6,998 nt of DNA, taken from positions 1 through 6,998 of the forward strand of contig JAEXXR010000355.1 of assembly GCA_023405705.1 (NCBI GenBank), read 5' to 3'. The notes below the pieces were generated by a model. The model was given only the letters and a program-made list of their open reading frames with translations. It made no database searches and had not been told where the DNA came from. Source of the DNA: Actinomycetes bacterium (lineage in GTDB: Bacteria > Actinomycetota > Thermoleophilia > Solirubrobacterales > Solirubrobacteraceae). Numbering within the stretch: position 1 is the first letter of the stretch; every line of letters starts with the position of its first letter. The translations under genes were made by a program, and so were the position numbers. Below, piece by piece: positions 4,561 through 6,998 of the stretch.

Positions 4561-6996
4561 GTGAGGTCCCAGCTCGGGTACGCACGCGCAGGCGCGCTCG
4601 CACGCGAAGCCGCCCCGTTCCTCGTCGGAGCGGTGCTGGCGCTCGCGCTCGTTCCGCTCGCCTCGTTGCGCGACACCTCCAGCGGCTGGGGCCGTGCGCT
4701 GGCGCTGATCGCGCTGACCGCCGCGATCGGATTCGCCGTCCGCTGGCTGGTCGCCCACCTGCGCGCCGGCCAGTCCGCGCTCGCCGAGGCGCAGGAGCAG
4801 TTCCGCACCGCCTTCGAGGACGCGCCGATCGGGATCGCGCTGTTCAACGTCGACGGCCGCTACACCGAGGTCAACCGCGCGCTCTGCGAGATGGTCGGCG
4901 TCGAGCGCGCGCAGCTGATCGGCACCGGCGTGCTCGAGAACGTCTCGCCGGCCGACCGGCCGGAGTCGCTCGCCGCCTTCCGCGAGCTGATGGCGGGGAC
5001 GAAGGAGACCCACCACGCCGAGCCGCGCCTGCGCCGCGCCGACGGCCGCGAGATCTGGTGCCAGCTGCGCGCCTCGCTCGTGCGCGACGGCAACGGCGAG
5101 CCGCTCCACTTCATCGTCCAGGTCGAGGACGTCAGCGCCAGACGCCGCGCCGCCGAGGCGCTGACGGAGGCCGAGGAGCGCTTCCGCCTCGCCTTCGAGG
5201 GCGCGCCGATCGGGATCGCGCTCGCCGACCTCGACGGCCGCTTCCTGCGCGTCAACGACGCGCTCTGCGAGATCACCGGCTACACCGAGGCCGAGCTGCT
5301 CGCCGCCAACGTCGACCTGCTCGGCCACTCCGACACCGCCGACGCCGAGCAGGAGCACGTCGACCGGCTGATGCGCGGCGAGGTCCGGTCCTACCGGATC
5401 GAGCGCCGCATCGTCCACGCGACCGGCCGCAGCGCCTGGGTCAGCCTCAGCGTCTCGCTCGTGCGCGACGCCGAGGGCGCCCCGCGCTACTGCATCAAGC
5501 AGCTGGAGGACATCTCCGACCGCAAGCGCTTCGAGGGCCAGCTCGCCTACCTCGCCGACCACGACGCGCTGACCGGCCTCTACAACCGCCGCGCCTTCCA
5601 GCGCGAGCTCGACGACCGCGTCGGCGCCGGCGACGCCGGCGGCGCCGTCTGCGTGCTCGACCTCGACCACTTCAAGGACATCAACGACACGATGGGCCAT
5701 GCGGCCGGCGACGAGGTGATCGTCCGCGTCGCGCGGCTGCTCGCCAAGCGGCTGCGCAAGACCGACGTGCTCGGCCGGCTCGGCGGCGACGAGTTCGCGA
5801 TGCTGCTCGCCGGCGTCTCGCGCGAGGAGGCCGAGCGGGTGCTCGCCGAGCTGCTGCTGGTCGTGCGCGACCAGTCGGTCGTCGTCGAGGGCGGCCATCC
5901 GATCGGGCTGACCGCGTCCGCCGGGATCGCGCTGTTCGAGGCCGGCACCTCGCTGAGCGGCGAGGAGCTGCTCGTCAGCGCCGACATCGCGATGTACGAC
6001 GCGAAGGAGGCCGGCCGCGACCGCCACGCGATCTCCGTCAAGACGGAGCTGCGCCAGGCGCAGATGACGGAGCGGATGGCGTGGTCGCAGCGGATGCGCG
6101 ACGCGCTGGAGCGCGACAGCTTCGTGCTCTTCCAGCAGCCGGTCGTCGACCTCGTCACGGGACAGCCGAAGTCGCACGAGCTGCTGCTGCGGATGCGCGG
6201 CGACGACGGCGCGCTGATCCCGCCCGCGACCTTCCTGCCGATCGCCGAGCGCTCCGGCCTGATCGCCGAGATCGACCGCTGGGTGACGCGCCGCGCGATC
6301 AAGGTGATCACCGAGCAGCGCCAGCTCGGCCGCGAGCTGCGCCTCGCGGTCAACCTGTCGGGCGCCTCGGTCTCCGACCCGGCGCTGCTGGAGCTGATCG
6401 AGCACGACCTCGCGGCGATGGCGCCGCCGCCCGGCAGCCTCGTCTTCGAGGTGACCGAGACGGCCGCGATCGTCAACCTCGACTGCGCGCGCGCCTTCGC
6501 GGCGACGCTCGCGGAGCTCGGCTACGAGCTGGCGCTCGACGACTTCGGCGCCGGCTTCGGCTCCTTCTACTACCTCAAGCGCCTGCCGTTCGACTACCTC
6601 AAGATCGACGGCGACTTCATCCGCCAGCTGACGACCAGCCACCAGGACCAGCTGGTCGTGCGCGCGATCGTCGAGATCGCCAGAGGCCTCGGCAAGAGGA
6701 CGGTCGCGGAGTTCGTCGGCGACGAGGAGACGATGGACCTGCTGCGCCAGCTCGGCGTCGACGACGGCCAGGGCTTCCACATCGGCAGACCGGCGCCGCT
6801 GGAGGACCTGCTGGCGACGGCCGACGAGACGGGGACGGCGGCGGCCGCGCCGGTAGCGGCGCCCGCCGCCGCGCTCCCGCCCGCGCTGTCGCTGGAGCTC
6901 GATCCCGAGCTGGCCGCGATGGAGGCCGCCGTCGCCGGGCTGCAGCCGCCGCCCGACGACGACGACTACGTCACAGCAGCGCCGCTCCCGGCCTGA
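4561..6996 (+). CDS. Membrane PAS-PAS-GGDEF-EAL cyclic-di-GMP enzyme
   Basis: An 811-residue sensor that probably makes and/or degrades the second messenger cyclic di-GMP. In order it has two membrane helices (about 19-36 and 45-66), PAS1 (about 78-196), PAS2 (about 203-322), GGDEF (about 325-490), EAL (about 505-755) and an Ala/Pro-rich acidic tail (755-811). The cyclase motif GGDEF is intact at 408-412, with an inhibitory I-site RxxD (Arg399-Asp402) exactly five residues before it. The EAL motif reads E540-L-L. Metal and catalytic residues N598, E630, D660, D661, K681, E717 and Q737 are all present with the spacing seen in the phosphodiesterase RocR, but the second glutamate of the usual EGVE is Gly720 (EFVG). 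Both enzymatic halves could work. The short loop between the helices suggests the signal is read by the cytoplasmic PAS domains. The GTG at 4561 is chosen because upstream codons have poor third-position GC; TTG starts at 4483 or 4498 are possible. Start choice is the main uncertainty. Confidence 0.92.
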   Translation: MRSQLGYARAGALAREAAPFLVGAVLALALVPLASLRDTSSGWGRALALIALTAAIGFAVRWLVAHLRAGQSALAEAQEQFRTAFEDAPIGIALFNVDGRYTEVNRALCEMVGVERAQLIGTGVLENVSPADRPESLAAFRELMAGTKETHHAEPRLRRADGREIWCQLRASLVRDGNGEPLHFIVQVEDVSARRRAAEALTEAEERFRLAFEGAPIGIALADLDGRFLRVNDALCEITGYTEAELLAANVDLLGHSDTADAEQEHVDRLMRGEVRSYRIERRIVHATGRSAWVSLSVSLVRDAEGAPRYCIKQLEDISDRKRFEGQLAYLADHDALTGLYNRRAFQRELDDRVGAGDAGGAVCVLDLDHFKDINDTMGHAAGDEVIVRVARLLAKRLRKTDVLGRLGGDEFAMLLAGVSREEAERVLAELLLVVRDQSVVVEGGHPIGLTASAGIALFEAGTSLSGEELLVSADIAMYDAKEAGRDRHAISVKTELRQAQMTERMAWSQRMRDALERDSFVLFQQPVVDLVTGQPKSHELLLRMRGDDGALIPPATFLPIAERSGLIAEIDRWVTRRAIKVITEQRQLGRELRLAVNLSGASVSDPALLELIEHDLAAMAPPPGSLVFEVTETAAIVNLDCARAFAATLAELGYELALDDFGAGFGSFYYLKRLPFDYLKIDGDFIRQLTTSHQDQLVVRAIVEIARGLGKRTVAEFVGDEETMDLLRQLGVDDGQGFHIGRPAPLEDLLATADETGTAAAAPVAAPAAALPPALSLELDPELAAMEAAVAGLQPPPDDDDYVTAAPLPA

Positions 6997-6998
6997 CC

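Noticed and set aside
4489..6780. 763-codon frame antisense to the cyclic-di-GMP gene
   Set aside because: The sense strand encodes recognisable PAS, GGDEF and EAL domains; the antisense product is a Val/Glu/Leu/Asp/Arg shadow with no domain features.
1..6998. CRISPR arrays, tRNA/rRNA genes, insertion sequences
   Set aside because: No regularly spaced repeats, no cloverleaf-like segments and no transposase-like reading frame or terminal inverted repeats were seen.

Overview
The window is very GC-rich with almost exclusively G/C third codon positions. It reads as chromosomal DNA of a high-GC actinobacterium. The style of the small Ala-rich secreted proteins and the AGA arginine codons suggest a soil Thermoleophilia (Solirubrobacterales, Conexibacter-like) lineage. 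That placement is inference from style, not from a marker gene. I see no mobile element, phage gene, CRISPR array, rRNA or tRNA.

Layout. Bases 1-57 are the last codons of a + strand gene, followed by a strong hairpin terminator (137-162) that it shares with a convergent gene. From 211 to 1875 on the - strand lie two tandem paralogous genes for small exported four-cysteine proteins of unknown function. Each has its own terminator and its own near-identical upstream block with a GTTTA(C/T) element only 9-10 bases before the ATG, which suggests leaderless mRNAs. At 2044-2934 (-) is a cytosolic BtuF-like cobalamin-binding protein. Its start faces the start of a pterin-4a-carbinolamine dehydratase (2947-3228, +) across a CATATG palindrome. 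The stretch 3229-3577 has no confident gene but holds a strong bidirectional terminator (3373-3401) and possible RNA structure. At 3578-4384 (-) is a 3-hydroxyacyl-CoA dehydrogenase whose cofactor-binding residues look NADP-type rather than NAD-type. A 176-base divergent promoter region separates it from a membrane-anchored PAS-PAS-GGDEF-EAL cyclic-di-GMP enzyme that runs to 6996.

How they fit together. The genes look like independent single-gene units rather than one pathway: nearly every one has its own promoter region or terminator. No new multi-gene system is evident. The points most worth following are the paired exported proteins (shared leaderless-type promoter, 25 of 37 arginines encoded by AGA against about 3 of 73 in the cyclic-di-GMP gene), the apparent NADP switch in the dehydrogenase, and an EAL domain that keeps the expected catalytic residues and their spacing except for one conserved glutamate replaced by glycine.
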